Shown: positions 1-7,149 of the stretch, piece after piece | How the letters are laid out: each line of letters opens with the position of its first letter | How positions within the stretch are numbered: the first letter of the stretch is position 1 | DNA from: Dehalococcoidia bacterium | GTDB lineage: Bacteria > Chloroflexota > Dehalococcoidia > GIF9 > UBA5629 | Assembly (NCBI GenBank): GCA_016927965.1 | Contig: JAFGLP010000053.1 | Span: forward strand, 1-18,485 | Reading direction: 5' to 3' | Length of the DNA stretch: 18,485 bases | Made by a program: the position numbers and the translations under genes | The notes under the pieces: model-generated | What the model was told of the DNA's origin: nothing | Seen by the model: the letters and a program-made list of their open reading frames with translations, nothing else | Database searches by the model: none

Positions 1-9
1 ATCGCTCGC

Positions 10-85
<76 letters not shown>

Positions 86-101
86 TACCGATGCCGTGAA
101 G

Positions 102-189
102 GCCGAAGTGGCGGAATGGTAGACGCGGCAGTCTCAAAAACTGTTGAGGGGTAACTCTCGTGTCGGTTCGAGTCCGACCTTCGGCACCA
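102..189 (+). tRNA. tRNA-Leu (anticodon CAA)
   Basis: A class II tRNA of 88 nt. The acceptor arm GCCGAAG (102-108) pairs with CTTCGGC (179-185). The anticodon stem GCAGT/ACTGT (one G-U pair) encloses the loop CTCAAAA, giving anticodon CAA, which reads UUG. A long variable arm follows (TTGAGGGGTAACTCTCG region), as expected for Leu. The T loop is TTCGAGT and CCA is encoded. Confidence 0.97.
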
Positions 190-239
190 GCTTCTCCCAC
201 CTACCCAATATTGCCTTCTTTTTCGATAATAAATAAGAA

Positions 240-270
240 CTGCCGCCATTCAAAATTTGAACGGCGGCAG
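240..270 (-). terminator. Long hairpin, terminator of the small minus-strand gene
   Basis: CTGCCGCC (240-247) pairs with GGCGGCAG (263-270). After one A-C mismatch the stem continues as TTCAA/TTGAA around a three-base loop. Read on the minus strand, the hairpin is followed by a T-rich run (TTCTTATTTATTAT). It sits 28 bp beyond the stop of the 41-aa ORF at 299-424. On the plus strand the following bases are not T-rich, so it works mainly for minus-strand transcripts. Confidence 0.7.
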
Positions 271-298
271 ACGCATTCCTAGCACTATTATTATCAGT

Positions 299-424
299 CT
301 AGGAGATCAGTATCAAGCTAACATAGATGATAATACCAATTAATATGATCCCATCAAGCAGCATTCCGCTAAGCAAGGCCAATAACCTGTCATCTTTATT
401 AACCAGTTGTATCATCTTGTTCAT
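299..424 (-). CDS. Small single-span membrane protein, 41 aa, unknown function
   Basis: I do not recognise this gene. The minus strand encodes 41 residues starting MNKMIQLVNKDDRLLALLSG and ending in a very hydrophobic stretch, roughly residues 21-40, that would make one membrane helix. The basic N-terminus (K3, K10, R13) suggests it stays in the cytoplasm. A strong Shine-Dalgarno AGGAG (432-436 on the complement) lies 7 nt before the ATG. A GC-rich hairpin with a T-rich tail follows the stop by 28 bp. A candidate -10 (TATAAG) lies in the AT-rich DNA upstream. It is a free-standing gene between tRNA-Leu and tRNA-Gln, opposite in strand to both. The gene is below usual size cut-offs and easily missed. 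The start signal, length and terminator support it; there is no homology evidence. Confidence 0.6.
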   Translation of the reverse strand: MNKMIQLVNKDDRLLALLSGMLLDGIILIGIIIYVSLILIS

Positions 425-523
425 TGCTTTTCTCCTGCTTTTATTTTTTATTTATACTTATAAAACGCATATAGGCGGAAAAGGTTTAGGGGGGAGAAAA
501 GAATTCTGATGACAAAATATGCA

Positions 524-551
524 TTGACCGGTGCAAAACAACTGTGATAAC
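524..551 (+). promoter_or_regulatory. Candidate promoter for tRNA-Gln
   Basis: TTGACC (524-529), a 16-bp spacer and GATAAC (546-551). This places the start about 7 bp before tRNA-Gln at 565. The -10 match is moderate. Confidence 0.4.
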
Positions 552-564
552 CTTAACGCCGGAT

Positions 565-638
565 TGCCGAGTTGTGTAGTGGTAGCACGATGGACTTTGA
601 ATCCATTTGCCCAGGTTCGAATCCTGGCTCGGCAGCCA
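565..638 (+). tRNA. tRNA-Gln (anticodon TTG)
   Basis: The acceptor arm TGCCGAG (565-571) pairs with CTCGGCA (628-634). The anticodon stem ATGGA/TCCAT encloses CTTTGAA, giving anticodon TTG. The T arm CCAGG/CCTGG carries the loop TTCGAAT. The discriminator is G and CCA is encoded. It converges on the BKACE gene on the other strand. Confidence 0.97.
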
Positions 639-661
639 AGATAGCTTCCTGGCTGTTACGA

Positions 662-1594
662 TTAATAACTAACCTTATTTAACCCTTTCAAGCCAAGCAT
701 CTTGCGTGCTTCATCAGGTGTAGCTGGTTCCTGACTCAACTCTCGCATAATGCGGATTATCTTAGCGACTTGCTCGGCGCTACTTTTTGCAAGAACACCT
801 TTGCTTATATATAAGTTATCCTCAAGCCCCACTCGCACATTCCCTCCCATCGCCAGTGCAACAGAGCAAATCGGCATCTGATTTCTTCCAGCGCCAATAG
901 CCGACCATGTGAAATTGTCTTTACCTATAGCCGTCCTGGTAGCATTATAGAGTGTGACCAGACTATCTACAGTCGACGGTACGCCACCAAGTGTGCCGGT
1001 CACAAACTGGATATGTACCGGTGGTTTAATATGCCCTCTCTCAATCATAAAGGCCAGGTTATTTACCATTCCCAGATCATAAATCTCCAATTCCGGTTTC
1101 ACTTCATTTAAAGCAAAAATAGCCAAGAATTCACGCAGTGTCCTGAAAGTATTCGGGAAAATATAGTCTTCGCTTGCAAGAACTGACAGTTTTTCCCAGG
1201 GATATCTCCACTCCTTAATCTTCTCTGCCTGGGGGAAAACAGAAAAATTCATTGATCCAAAGTTCAACGATGCCATCTCTGGTTTCAAGCTAATAACAGG
1301 GGATGCCCTTTGTTCAGTGCTCATACCCATGCCACCACCGGTAGAAATACAGATTACCGCGCTGGTCTGGGTTTTAATCTCGCTGAGAACTTCCTTAAAA
1401 ATATCAATATCAGGCGTAGGCATGCCGTTTTCCGGATTTCTCACATGTATGTGAAGAACAGCAGCACCAGCTTCCGCAGATTTTACCGCGTCCTCTATAA
1501 TCTGCTGCGGAGTTATGGGCAAATGGGGGGACATACTTGGGAAATGGGCTGATCCAGTTACAGCAGCGGTGACGATTACCTTTTCCTGTGGCAT
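662..1594 (-). CDS. BKACE family protein (beta-keto acid cleavage enzyme, DUF849; 3-keto-5-aminohexanoate cleavage enzyme-like)
   Basis: A 310-aa TIM-barrel enzyme of the Kce/BKACE family. Known members condense a beta-keto acid with acetyl-CoA and release acetoacetate plus a new acyl-CoA, using a divalent metal. The family signature is clear: the early strand KVIVTAAVTGSAH, VLHIHVRNP with the two metal-binding His (H48, H50), STGGGMGMS (84-92) and VRVGLEDN near residues 254-260 with the conserved Glu. Length is normal for the family. The start ATG has AGGGGG 8 nt upstream and a good promoter before that. It stands alone: no lysine-fermentation genes (kamA, kdd, kal) are nearby, so the 3-keto-5-aminohexanoate substrate should not be assumed. 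Other BKACE substrates, such as carnitine- or betaine-derived keto acids, are equally possible. The family is certain and the substrate unknown. Confidence 0.9.
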   Translation of the reverse strand: MPQEKVIVTAAVTGSAHFPSMSPHLPITPQQIIEDAVKSAEAGAAVLHIHVRNPENGMPTPDIDIFKEVLSEIKTQTSAVICISTGGGMGMSTEQRASPVISLKPEMASLNFGSMNFSVFPQAEKIKEWRYPWEKLSVLASEDYIFPNTFRTLREFLAIFALNEVKPELEIYDLGMVNNLAFMIERGHIKPPVHIQFVTGTLGGVPSTVDSLVTLYNATRTAIGKDNFTWSAIGAGRNQMPICSVALAMGGNVRVGLEDNLYISKGVLAKSSAEQVAKIIRIMRELSQEPATPDEARKMLGLKGLNKVSY

Positions 1595-1628
1595 CCAAGT
1601 ATCCCCCTAATCCACACTATTTTTCACA

Positions 1629-1657
1629 ACTATAATCAATCTGCTATTTGTAGTCAA
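1629..1657 (-). promoter_or_regulatory. Promoter of the BKACE gene
   Basis: On the minus strand, TTGACT (1657-1652), a 17-bp spacer and TATAGT (1634-1629). It would give a leader of about 28 nt before the ATG at 1594. This is one of the best sigma-70-type matches in the window. Confidence 0.65.
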
Positions 1658-1750
1658 ATTTCAAAAGTGCTAACATAAAAAACTCGTGGGATTCCACTGG
1701 CATAGAGTCCCCATCAGCATCGTAATTAGACAATCTCAAGAGTCCGACTA

Positions 1751-2389
1751 TTGAAAATAGATCTACACTTACATACCAGCAAACTTTCCCCGGATAGTAC
1801 CCTCGATCCGGAGGAAGCGATTCAGACTGCAATTAGCCTTGGATTGGACGGTATTTGCTTTACTGAACATGACCGTGCATGGGAATTGACCGACATCGAA
1901 GACTTGTCGGCTAAATACCAATTTCCAGTTTTCCGGGGTGTGGAAGTGATGGTAAAAGAAGGGGGTGAAATACTGGTTTTCGGACTTAACCGTAATTTCA
2001 CTACCGTAATCGACATAAGTTCATTAAGACAAATGGCACTTGAAGCAAATGCATTTATGATTGCAGCACACCCTTTCCGTGGATATCCCTGCCATGCCTT
2101 AACCGACTTTGAAAAGGCAGCCGAGCTGGTTTTAAAGCGGCCGGTGTTCGACAAGGTAGACGGACTGGAGGGTTTTAATGGCCGCAACATGGAAGGTAAT
2201 AATATTTTTGCGTGCCAGCTTGCTAACAAGTTAATGCTCCCAGTATCAGGCGGCAGCGATGCCCATGCTAAAAACGAGATGGGCAAATGCGTTACCATAT
2301 TTGAAAATAATATTTGTACAGAGGTAGAATTGCTTGCTGAGTTAAAGGCAAAAAATTTTACAGGAGAAAGATTTAATAAACTACCATGA
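1751..2389 (+). CDS. PHP-domain metal-dependent phosphoesterase
   Basis: A 212-aa stand-alone PHP (polymerase and histidinol phosphatase) domain. The metal-site residues are visible in order: H6 and H8 in DLHLHTS, E39-H40-D41 in FTEHD, E65 in RGVEV, H107 in AAHPFRG, and D170 and H172 in GSDAHAKNEMG. This suggests a di- or trinuclear metal phosphohydrolase in the cytoplasm; the substrate cannot be read from the sequence. The start is a TTG at 1751. An in-frame stop lies 24 bp upstream with no ATG or GTG between, and the first motif begins at residue 3. The Shine-Dalgarno is weak (CAAGAG). The gene ends inside coaE with a 4-bp overlap, so the two are translationally coupled. The coupling suggests a nucleotide- or cofactor-related role, but that is inference. 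Confidence 0.85.
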   Translation: MKIDLHLHTSKLSPDSTLDPEEAIQTAISLGLDGICFTEHDRAWELTDIEDLSAKYQFPVFRGVEVMVKEGGEILVFGLNRNFTTVIDISSLRQMALEANAFMIAAHPFRGYPCHALTDFEKAAELVLKRPVFDKVDGLEGFNGRNMEGNNIFACQLANKLMLPVSGGSDAHAKNEMGKCVTIFENNICTEVELLAELKAKNFTGERFNKLP

Positions 2390-3000
2390 TAATAGCAGGA
2401 ATAACAGGCACTATCGGCACAGGAAAAAGCACTGTATCTGCAATATTTGCCGAGTTAGGTGCTTATGTAATAGACTGGGACAGACTGGGACATGAGGTCG
2501 TCCAACCTGGAAAATCCGCATGGAAACAAATAGTGGAATCATTTGGAAAGGATATTCTCAGCGAAGACCAGACACTAAATAGGCAAAAAATGGCGCAGGT
2601 TGTCTTTAATAATCCTGAAAAACTAAAGCAGCTGAATTCTATTGTTCACCCTGCAATATCAAATGAAGACCGGCGTCTTGTTGAAGAAAGAACGAAATTG
2701 GATCCCAAGGGCCTGATTGTAAAAGACATTCCTCTTTTACTTGAAGGCGGGCCTGAACTGGCACGCTTAATTGTAGATAAAATTATAGTCATCTACTGTT
2801 CGCCTGAGGTCCAGTTTAAGAGGCTGATATCAAGAGGGATGTCAGAGCAGGATGCCCACAGCAGGATAAAAAATCAGATACCTGTTGCAGAAAAGATTAA
2901 GCATGCTGATTATGTAATTAATAATGACGGTTTGATCGAAGAGACTAAACAACAGGTAAAAAAAATATATTCCCAATTAGTTGATAACCAGCAAAGCTGA
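2386..3000 (+). CDS. coaE: Dephospho-CoA kinase
   Basis: CoaE catalyses the last step of coenzyme A synthesis: ATP-dependent phosphorylation of the 3'-hydroxyl of dephospho-CoA. The 204-aa product has the P-loop GTIGTGKST (residues 8-16), the VIDWDRLGHEV segment with the conserved Asp pair, the NSIVHPAI core motif, KDIPLLLEGG, a lid-like RLISRGMSEQDAHSRI and the closing ADYVINNDG. All are typical of the family, and length is normal. The ATG overlaps the stop of the PHP gene (ATGA, 2386-2389), giving translational coupling. The stop is followed within 100 bp by tRNA-Asn with its own promoter. No terminator is visible directly after coaE, so read-through into the tRNA is possible. Confidence 0.96.
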   Translation: MIIAGITGTIGTGKSTVSAIFAELGAYVIDWDRLGHEVVQPGKSAWKQIVESFGKDILSEDQTLNRQKMAQVVFNNPEKLKQLNSIVHPAISNEDRRLVEERTKLDPKGLIVKDIPLLLEGGPELARLIVDKIIVIYCSPEVQFKRLISRGMSEQDAHSRIKNQIPVAEKIKHADYVINNDGLIEETKQQVKKIYSQLVDNQQS

Positions 3001-3014
3001 AGCATATCCAGTTA

Positions 3015-3044
3015 TTGATCATAGCCCACTACTGATGATATAAT
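3015..3044 (+). promoter_or_regulatory. Promoter for tRNA-Asn
   Basis: TTGATC (3015-3020), an 18-bp spacer and a perfect TATAAT (3039-3044). The predicted start is about 43 bp before the tRNA. Confidence 0.55.
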
Positions 3045-3094
3045 AATCCGTCATTTTAACAAAGACACTTCTATCACCATGCAAAGTAGTCTGT

Positions 3095-3169
3095 TCCTCG
3101 GTAGCTCAACGGTAGAGCGGGCGGCTGTTAACCGCTAGGTCGTAGGTTCGAATCCTACCCGAGGAGCCA
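3095..3169 (+). tRNA. tRNA-Asn (anticodon GTT)
   Basis: The acceptor arm TCCTCGG (3095-3101) pairs with CCGAGGA (3159-3165). The anticodon stem GGCGG/CCGCT encloses CTGTTAA, giving anticodon GTT. The T arm GTAGG/CCTAC carries the loop TTCGAAT. The discriminator is G and CCA is encoded. Confidence 0.97.
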
Positions 3170-3209
3170 ATTTCACTCTTTTTATATTTGTTAACACGCT
3201 AATATATGA

Positions 3210-3242
3210 AAAAGGCCATGATATTGAGTATCACGGCCTTTT
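3210..3242. terminator. Bidirectional terminator between tRNA-Asn and the FadF-like gene
   Basis: AAAAGGCC (3210-3217) pairs with GGCCTTTT (3235-3242). After an A-C mismatch the stem continues TGATA/TATCA around TTGAG. A-rich and T-rich flanks give a U-tract on both strands. It ends the tRNA-Asn transcript on the plus strand and the 3265-5388 gene on the minus strand. Confidence 0.85.
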
Positions 3243-3264
3243 AATTTACGGTTAATAAACGTGG

Positions 3265-5388
3265 CTATTTATCTGCTTCCATGGATTCGACAACCAGCTC
3301 AGCAATATCCTTGGCCAGCAGCGTCTCCTCAGCGCCTTTCGCCTTGATAGCATCCGTAAACATCTGTACACAATAAGGGCAGGCGGTAGCCACAACATTT
3401 GCTCCGGTCTCCATCACCTGTTCGATGCGTGCTTCACTGATACGTTTGCCAATCTTCTCTTCCATCCAGAAACGTCCACCACCGCCGCCACAACAGAAAC
3501 CATTGTTCCGGGAACGTTCCATCTCAAGCAGAGGCAGTTTATTTATCGATTGCAGCACATGCCTCTGAGGATCGTAAATATCATTGTGTCTACCCAGATA
3601 ACAGGAATCATGGTAAGTGATCCTGTTCTCAGACATACCGGCGATCTTTATCTTACCTTCTTTAATAAGATTGGAAATAAAGGTGCTGTGATGGATCACT
3701 TCAAAGTTACCTTCTAACTGCGGATATTCATTCTTGAGTGTATTGAAACAGTGCGGGCATATTGTAATAATCTTTTTTATTCCGTAATTCTTAAAAATCT
3801 CCACATTCCCTGCTGCGAGGGTCTGGAAGAGATACTCATTGCCCAGCCTTCGGGCAGGTTCACCACAGCACATCTCCTCCACACCGAGGATCCCGAAGCT
3901 GACACCCGCAGCCTTAAGTATCTTGGTCGTGGCGATAGCAATCTTGGTGCTACGCTCTTCCAATGAAGCAGCACATCCTGCAAAGAAACAATACTCAACA
4001 TCTTTATTTTCAGACAAAGGTGTTATATCCAGACCAGCTGTCCAATCGGTCCTGGTCAGCGTTGTGCCTTTACAACTGTGTCCACGAGCTTCAATACATT
4101 TAAGGATAGCTTCACCGGTTTCTGGTATCTGCGCCAGGTCGAGCACAAGGTGCCTGCGCATATCAATTATCTTATCGATATGCTCGATGAAAACGGGGCA
4201 TATATCCTGACAGGCCCCGCAGGTTGTGCAGGACCAGACTTCGTCTTCGGTTATGACTTCGCCGACCATGGCTTTTACGCCTTCGGCAGGAGCAGTTTCC
4301 TCAGCAGGAGCACCTTCAACATTTCCGGCCTTGGCCCTCGCTTTCTTTTCCTCAAGTAGTACAGGAGCACGCTCAATCCAATGGGCTTTCAGATCCTGAA
4401 TTACCTTACGGGGAGAAAGGGGTTTATCCGTCAAAGCAGCGGGGCAGCGGTCCTGGCACCGTCCGCAGTTGGTGCATGCATCGAGATCAAAGAGTTGTTT
4501 CCAGGTAAAATCTTCGATTTTTCCGATGCCGTAAGTTTCAGCCGTCTCAAGATCAACATAGCTGAGAGCGCCCTTAGGCCTGGATGTCTTAAAAAGTACA
4601 TTAACCGGGGAAATCAATATATGGGTTAGCTTGTCCCAGGCAAATATGACATAGAATACCGCACCTACCGTTATAATAACATGTCCGTACCAGAGTATCT
4701 GATACCACAAAACTCTGGTAGCCTCAGGTAACCCAGAGAACATGCCCGCAATCCAAAAACTAACGAACCTGGCTTGTCCCCATTCTGGATGAGAATAAAA
4801 TTCAGGAGTGGTCAATCCAATTTCCGAAGGTGTAGCGGCAATCATCCTGAAAGCCTGCAGAAAAAAACCTGTTATTACAATAACTAAGATCAATAACAGT
4901 GCAATACCGTCGTCCATCACTGTGTTCAGTCTCTTGGGCCGCTGTAAATAACGGCGTATGAAGGCCAACAATAGGCCGACCAGTACCATCAAGCCGCCAA
5001 TGTTCCATAAACCGCCCAGGTAAATATAGACCGGGCCGTGAATAAAGGCAGCATGAAAAGGCTCGAATATATAATGATTAAGAAAGTCCAGTCCCGCGCC
5101 GGCAAATAAAAGAATACATCCAATGAAAATCAGGAAATGCATGATACCCGGATACGGTTCCCTGAGAAAACGTCGATGGAAGATGGCATCGAGGATGGTA
5201 ATCTTGATAAATTCGCCGATCCTCCACCCGGGCTGGTCAAACCGTTTATCCGGTTTTCCCAGCATCCACATCTGGTAACGCCTGTATACCATGAAGGCAA
5301 TGAGACCAATGGCTACTATTGCTGAGAGGTAAACAAGAAGTTGGACTACTAAAGGAATTTGATAGAAAATTTCACGAGATGCTTCCAT
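3265..5388 (-). CDS. FadF/EMO-like membrane iron-sulfur oxidoreductase (haem b domain, two 4Fe-4S motifs, two CCG domains)
   Basis: A 707-aa fusion with the architecture of Bacillus FadF (YwjF) and the ETF:menaquinone oxidoreductase/HdrD group. Residues 1-265 are a NarI-like gamma domain with several membrane helices; H84 and H236 are candidate haem ligands. Two ferredoxin-type motifs follow at C305-C308-C311-C315 and C387-C390-C393-C397. They are separated by an unusual Ala/Glu/Lys-rich linker (about 345-380). Two CCG domains follow: GCAAS, MCCGEP (507-509) and CPHC (544-547), then HDSC, FCCGGGGGR (632-634) and CPYC (670-673). The likely role is to move electrons from a soluble flavoprotein such as ETF to membrane quinone. 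No etfAB or acyl-CoA dehydrogenase genes are in the window, so the partner is inferred. The ATG has AAAGGAG about 5 nt upstream. The gene is monocistronic. Confidence 0.85.
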   Translation of the reverse strand: MEASREIFYQIPLVVQLLVYLSAIVAIGLIAFMVYRRYQMWMLGKPDKRFDQPGWRIGEFIKITILDAIFHRRFLREPYPGIMHFLIFIGCILLFAGAGLDFLNHYIFEPFHAAFIHGPVYIYLGGLWNIGGLMVLVGLLLAFIRRYLQRPKRLNTVMDDGIALLLILVIVITGFFLQAFRMIAATPSEIGLTTPEFYSHPEWGQARFVSFWIAGMFSGLPEATRVLWYQILWYGHVIITVGAVFYVIFAWDKLTHILISPVNVLFKTSRPKGALSYVDLETAETYGIGKIEDFTWKQLFDLDACTNCGRCQDRCPAALTDKPLSPRKVIQDLKAHWIERAPVLLEEKKARAKAGNVEGAPAEETAPAEGVKAMVGEVITEDEVWSCTTCGACQDICPVFIEHIDKIIDMRRHLVLDLAQIPETGEAILKCIEARGHSCKGTTLTRTDWTAGLDITPLSENKDVEYCFFAGCAASLEERSTKIAIATTKILKAAGVSFGILGVEEMCCGEPARRLGNEYLFQTLAAGNVEIFKNYGIKKIITICPHCFNTLKNEYPQLEGNFEVIHHSTFISNLIKEGKIKIAGMSENRITYHDSCYLGRHNDIYDPQRHVLQSINKLPLLEMERSRNNGFCCGGGGGRFWMEEKIGKRISEARIEQVMETGANVVATACPYCVQMFTDAIKAKGAEETLLAKDIAELVVESMEADK

Positions 5389-5426
5389 GTTACTCCTTTC
5401 GAGGGTATTTTCCTAGAAATCGGTAT

Positions 5427-5455
5427 ATTATATTACTTTTTATTTTCGTCTTCCA
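5427..5455 (-). promoter_or_regulatory. Candidate promoter of the FadF-like gene
   Basis: On the minus strand, TGGAAG (5455-5450), a 17-bp spacer and a perfect TATAAT (5432-5427). The -35 is weak. The leader would be about 30 nt with the Shine-Dalgarno inside it. Confidence 0.4.
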
Positions 5456-5519
5456 TCCGCTTTATGGCTTAAACTAGATTAAATAAATACAATTTTATAT
5501 CGGAAATTATAATATTCAG

Positions 5520-6359
5520 TTAATCAAGTTGGAGTTCCTTACCAGCCGCCGCAAATAGTTTTTTAATACAATCATCCGGTATATCCACTGCACCCAGAGG
5601 GACTTCATGTTCACCACAGAAATGATGATAATCTGTGCCGCCTGTTTTCAGCAGCTTATACTTATCTGCTAATTTGTTCAATCTCTCAACGGTCTTACTA
5701 TCATATTGGCCATAATAGCACTCCATGCCCACTAAACCGGCGTTTATCAATTCTTTAAGCAATGTATCTATTTCCTGAATATCGGCAGGATGAGCGAGAA
5801 CGGGAAGACCGCCTGATCTTTTAATTATTCTTACAGCGTCGGCCGGTTTCACCTTATCACGTTGCACATAAGCAGGACCATCACGACCTATGTATTTATC
5901 GAAGGCTTCTTTTTCAGATTTAATATAGCCCCTCTCGAGCATTGCCTGGGCAATATGAGGCCGGCAAATAGACTCGCCTCGTGCCAAGTCCAAGATCCGC
6001 TGCCAATCTACCTGCAAGCCTAAATTATGCAGCTTATTTACCATTTTCTCTGCACGCCCAACTCTTGATTCGCGTATTTTCGCCAATGAACTCGCCAGGT
6101 CTTTATCAGTATAATTAATGAAATATCCCAGCACATGAAGTTCTCCGGTAGACAGGTCCGTATTGATCTCCACGCCCGGTATTACAATAATTGACGGTGC
6201 TTTGTATGCTTCTCTCAGGGCTTCTTGAATCCCGCCAATACTGTCATGATCTGTTACCGCAATAACCTTCAGACCGCGAGATTTTGCGAGTTTGATGATC
6301 TCAGTCGGAGTTAGCCGGCCGTCCGACCCAGTCGTGTGCAAATGGAGATCATATTTCAA
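5520..6359 (-). CDS. PHP-domain phosphatase, RNase AM/nucleoside-bisphosphate phosphatase-like
   Basis: A 279-aa PHP protein close in length and motif order to the YciV/RNase AM and 3',5'-nucleotide bisphosphatase group, which remove phosphates or short ends from nucleotides and RNA. Visible metal-site residues are H6, H8 and D13 in DLHLHTTGSDG, D37-H38-D39 in TDHDS, E64 in PGVEIN, H75, H135 in CRPHIA, H190 in LAHPAD, and D243 and H245 in GTDYHH. The start is a TTG at 6359 that overlaps the stop of the YmdB-type gene (TTGA). A strong GAGGAG (6368-6373) lies 8 nt upstream inside that gene. It is the last gene of the block that begins at recA or rny. Position next to RNase Y and YmdB supports a role in RNA or nucleotide turnover, but the substrate is inferred. 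Confidence 0.85.
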   Translation of the reverse strand: MKYDLHLHTTGSDGRLTPTEIIKLAKSRGLKVIAVTDHDSIGGIQEALREAYKAPSIIVIPGVEINTDLSTGELHVLGYFINYTDKDLASSLAKIRESRVGRAEKMVNKLHNLGLQVDWQRILDLARGESICRPHIAQAMLERGYIKSEKEAFDKYIGRDGPAYVQRDKVKPADAVRIIKRSGGLPVLAHPADIQEIDTLLKELINAGLVGMECYYGQYDSKTVERLNKLADKYKLLKTGGTDYHHFCGEHEVPLGAVDIPDDCIKKLFAAAGKELQLD

Positions 6360-7129
6360 TCGACGGACTCCTCTTTTCGAATACGCTGAATATTTTTGGC
6401 CCTTCCCGACTTATCATCAATATCCAATAATATTGCATCAAGGGCAGCATGTCCTTTTCCAACTGATAGTCGGTGTGGCAAACCTACTAGATAGCTGGTA
6501 AGCACATTATCAACATCGTCACCAATGATGGAATTAACAGGACCCACCATGCCAATATCGGTAACATATGCAGTGCCTCTCGGTAATATATGAGCATCAG
6601 TAGTGCCAACATGAGTATGCGTGCCATAAACTGCACTGACCCGGCCATCAAGGTATCTGCCAAGAGCTATTTTTTCTGATGTAGCTTCCGCGTGGAAATC
6701 AACAATAATTATCCTGGGCAAAAGGTCAATGCTGGATAAAAGAGCATCCATAGCCCTGAAAGGGCAATCTGCCGGACCAACGAATATACGCCCTATTAAA
6801 TTAACGACCATCACATCACGTATGATTAAATAGCCGTGCCCCGGTGCACCTGGAGGAAAATTAAGAGGCCTTACAATGGGCAACCCGCCATCCATATGCT
6901 GGATAATATCTCGCTGCGCCCACACATGGTTGCCCGTTGTAATAACATCTACCCCACAGCCAATTAACTCTTGCGCAGTTTTTGCAGTGATGCCTATACC
7001 GTGAGCCGAATTTTCACCGTTGGCTATCACATACTGTATATCATATTCATCAATTAAGCCTGGCAAGAATTGCTGCAAGGCTCTTCTTCCAGGCTTACCG
7101 ATAATATCGCCTATTGCAAGGATCTTCAA
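6356..7129 (-). CDS. TIGR00282-family metallophosphoesterase (YmdB-type, cyclic nucleotide phosphodiesterase)
   Basis: A 257-aa calcineurin-like phosphoesterase of the Bacillus YmdB family; characterised members hydrolyse 2',3'-cyclic nucleotides. The motifs are complete: GDIIGKPGR with D8, ANGENSAHG, TTGNHVW with the Asn-His pair, VDFHAEATSEK and GTHTHVGTTDAHILPRGTAY. The last of these includes the His pair that completes the di-metal site. Length is normal. The start is TTG at 7129 with CAGG 6-7 nt upstream. It begins 20 bp after rny and overlaps the next PHP gene by 4 bp, so the three genes form one unit. The rny-ymdB pairing is widely conserved in Firmicutes. This YmdB is unrelated to the E. 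coli macrodomain protein of the same name, so I give no symbol. Confidence 0.92.
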   Translation of the reverse strand: MKILAIGDIIGKPGRRALQQFLPGLIDEYDIQYVIANGENSAHGIGITAKTAQELIGCGVDVITTGNHVWAQRDIIQHMDGGLPIVRPLNFPPGAPGHGYLIIRDVMVVNLIGRIFVGPADCPFRAMDALLSSIDLLPRIIIVDFHAEATSEKIALGRYLDGRVSAVYGTHTHVGTTDAHILPRGTAYVTDIGMVGPVNSIIGDDVDNVLTSYLVGLPHRLSVGKGHAALDAILLDIDDKSGRAKNIQRIRKEESVD

Positions 7130-7149
7130 AAATAACCTGCCAGTTTTAA

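Noticed and set aside
327..509. Plus-strand 60-aa hydrophobic ORF between tRNA-Leu and tRNA-Gln
   Set aside because: It has no Shine-Dalgarno before its ATG and overlaps the better-supported minus-strand small gene at 299-424. Its hydrophobic run comes from reading the T-rich leader of that gene.
1644..1832. Minus-strand 62-aa ORF across the gap before the first PHP gene
   Set aside because: It overlaps the conserved start of the PHP gene in antisense, has no recognisable motif, and its end crosses the BKACE promoter.
1822..2298. Long antisense ORF (158 aa) inside the first PHP gene
   Set aside because: It lies wholly opposite a gene with clear PHP motifs, and its Ser/Pro-rich product looks like an antisense shadow.
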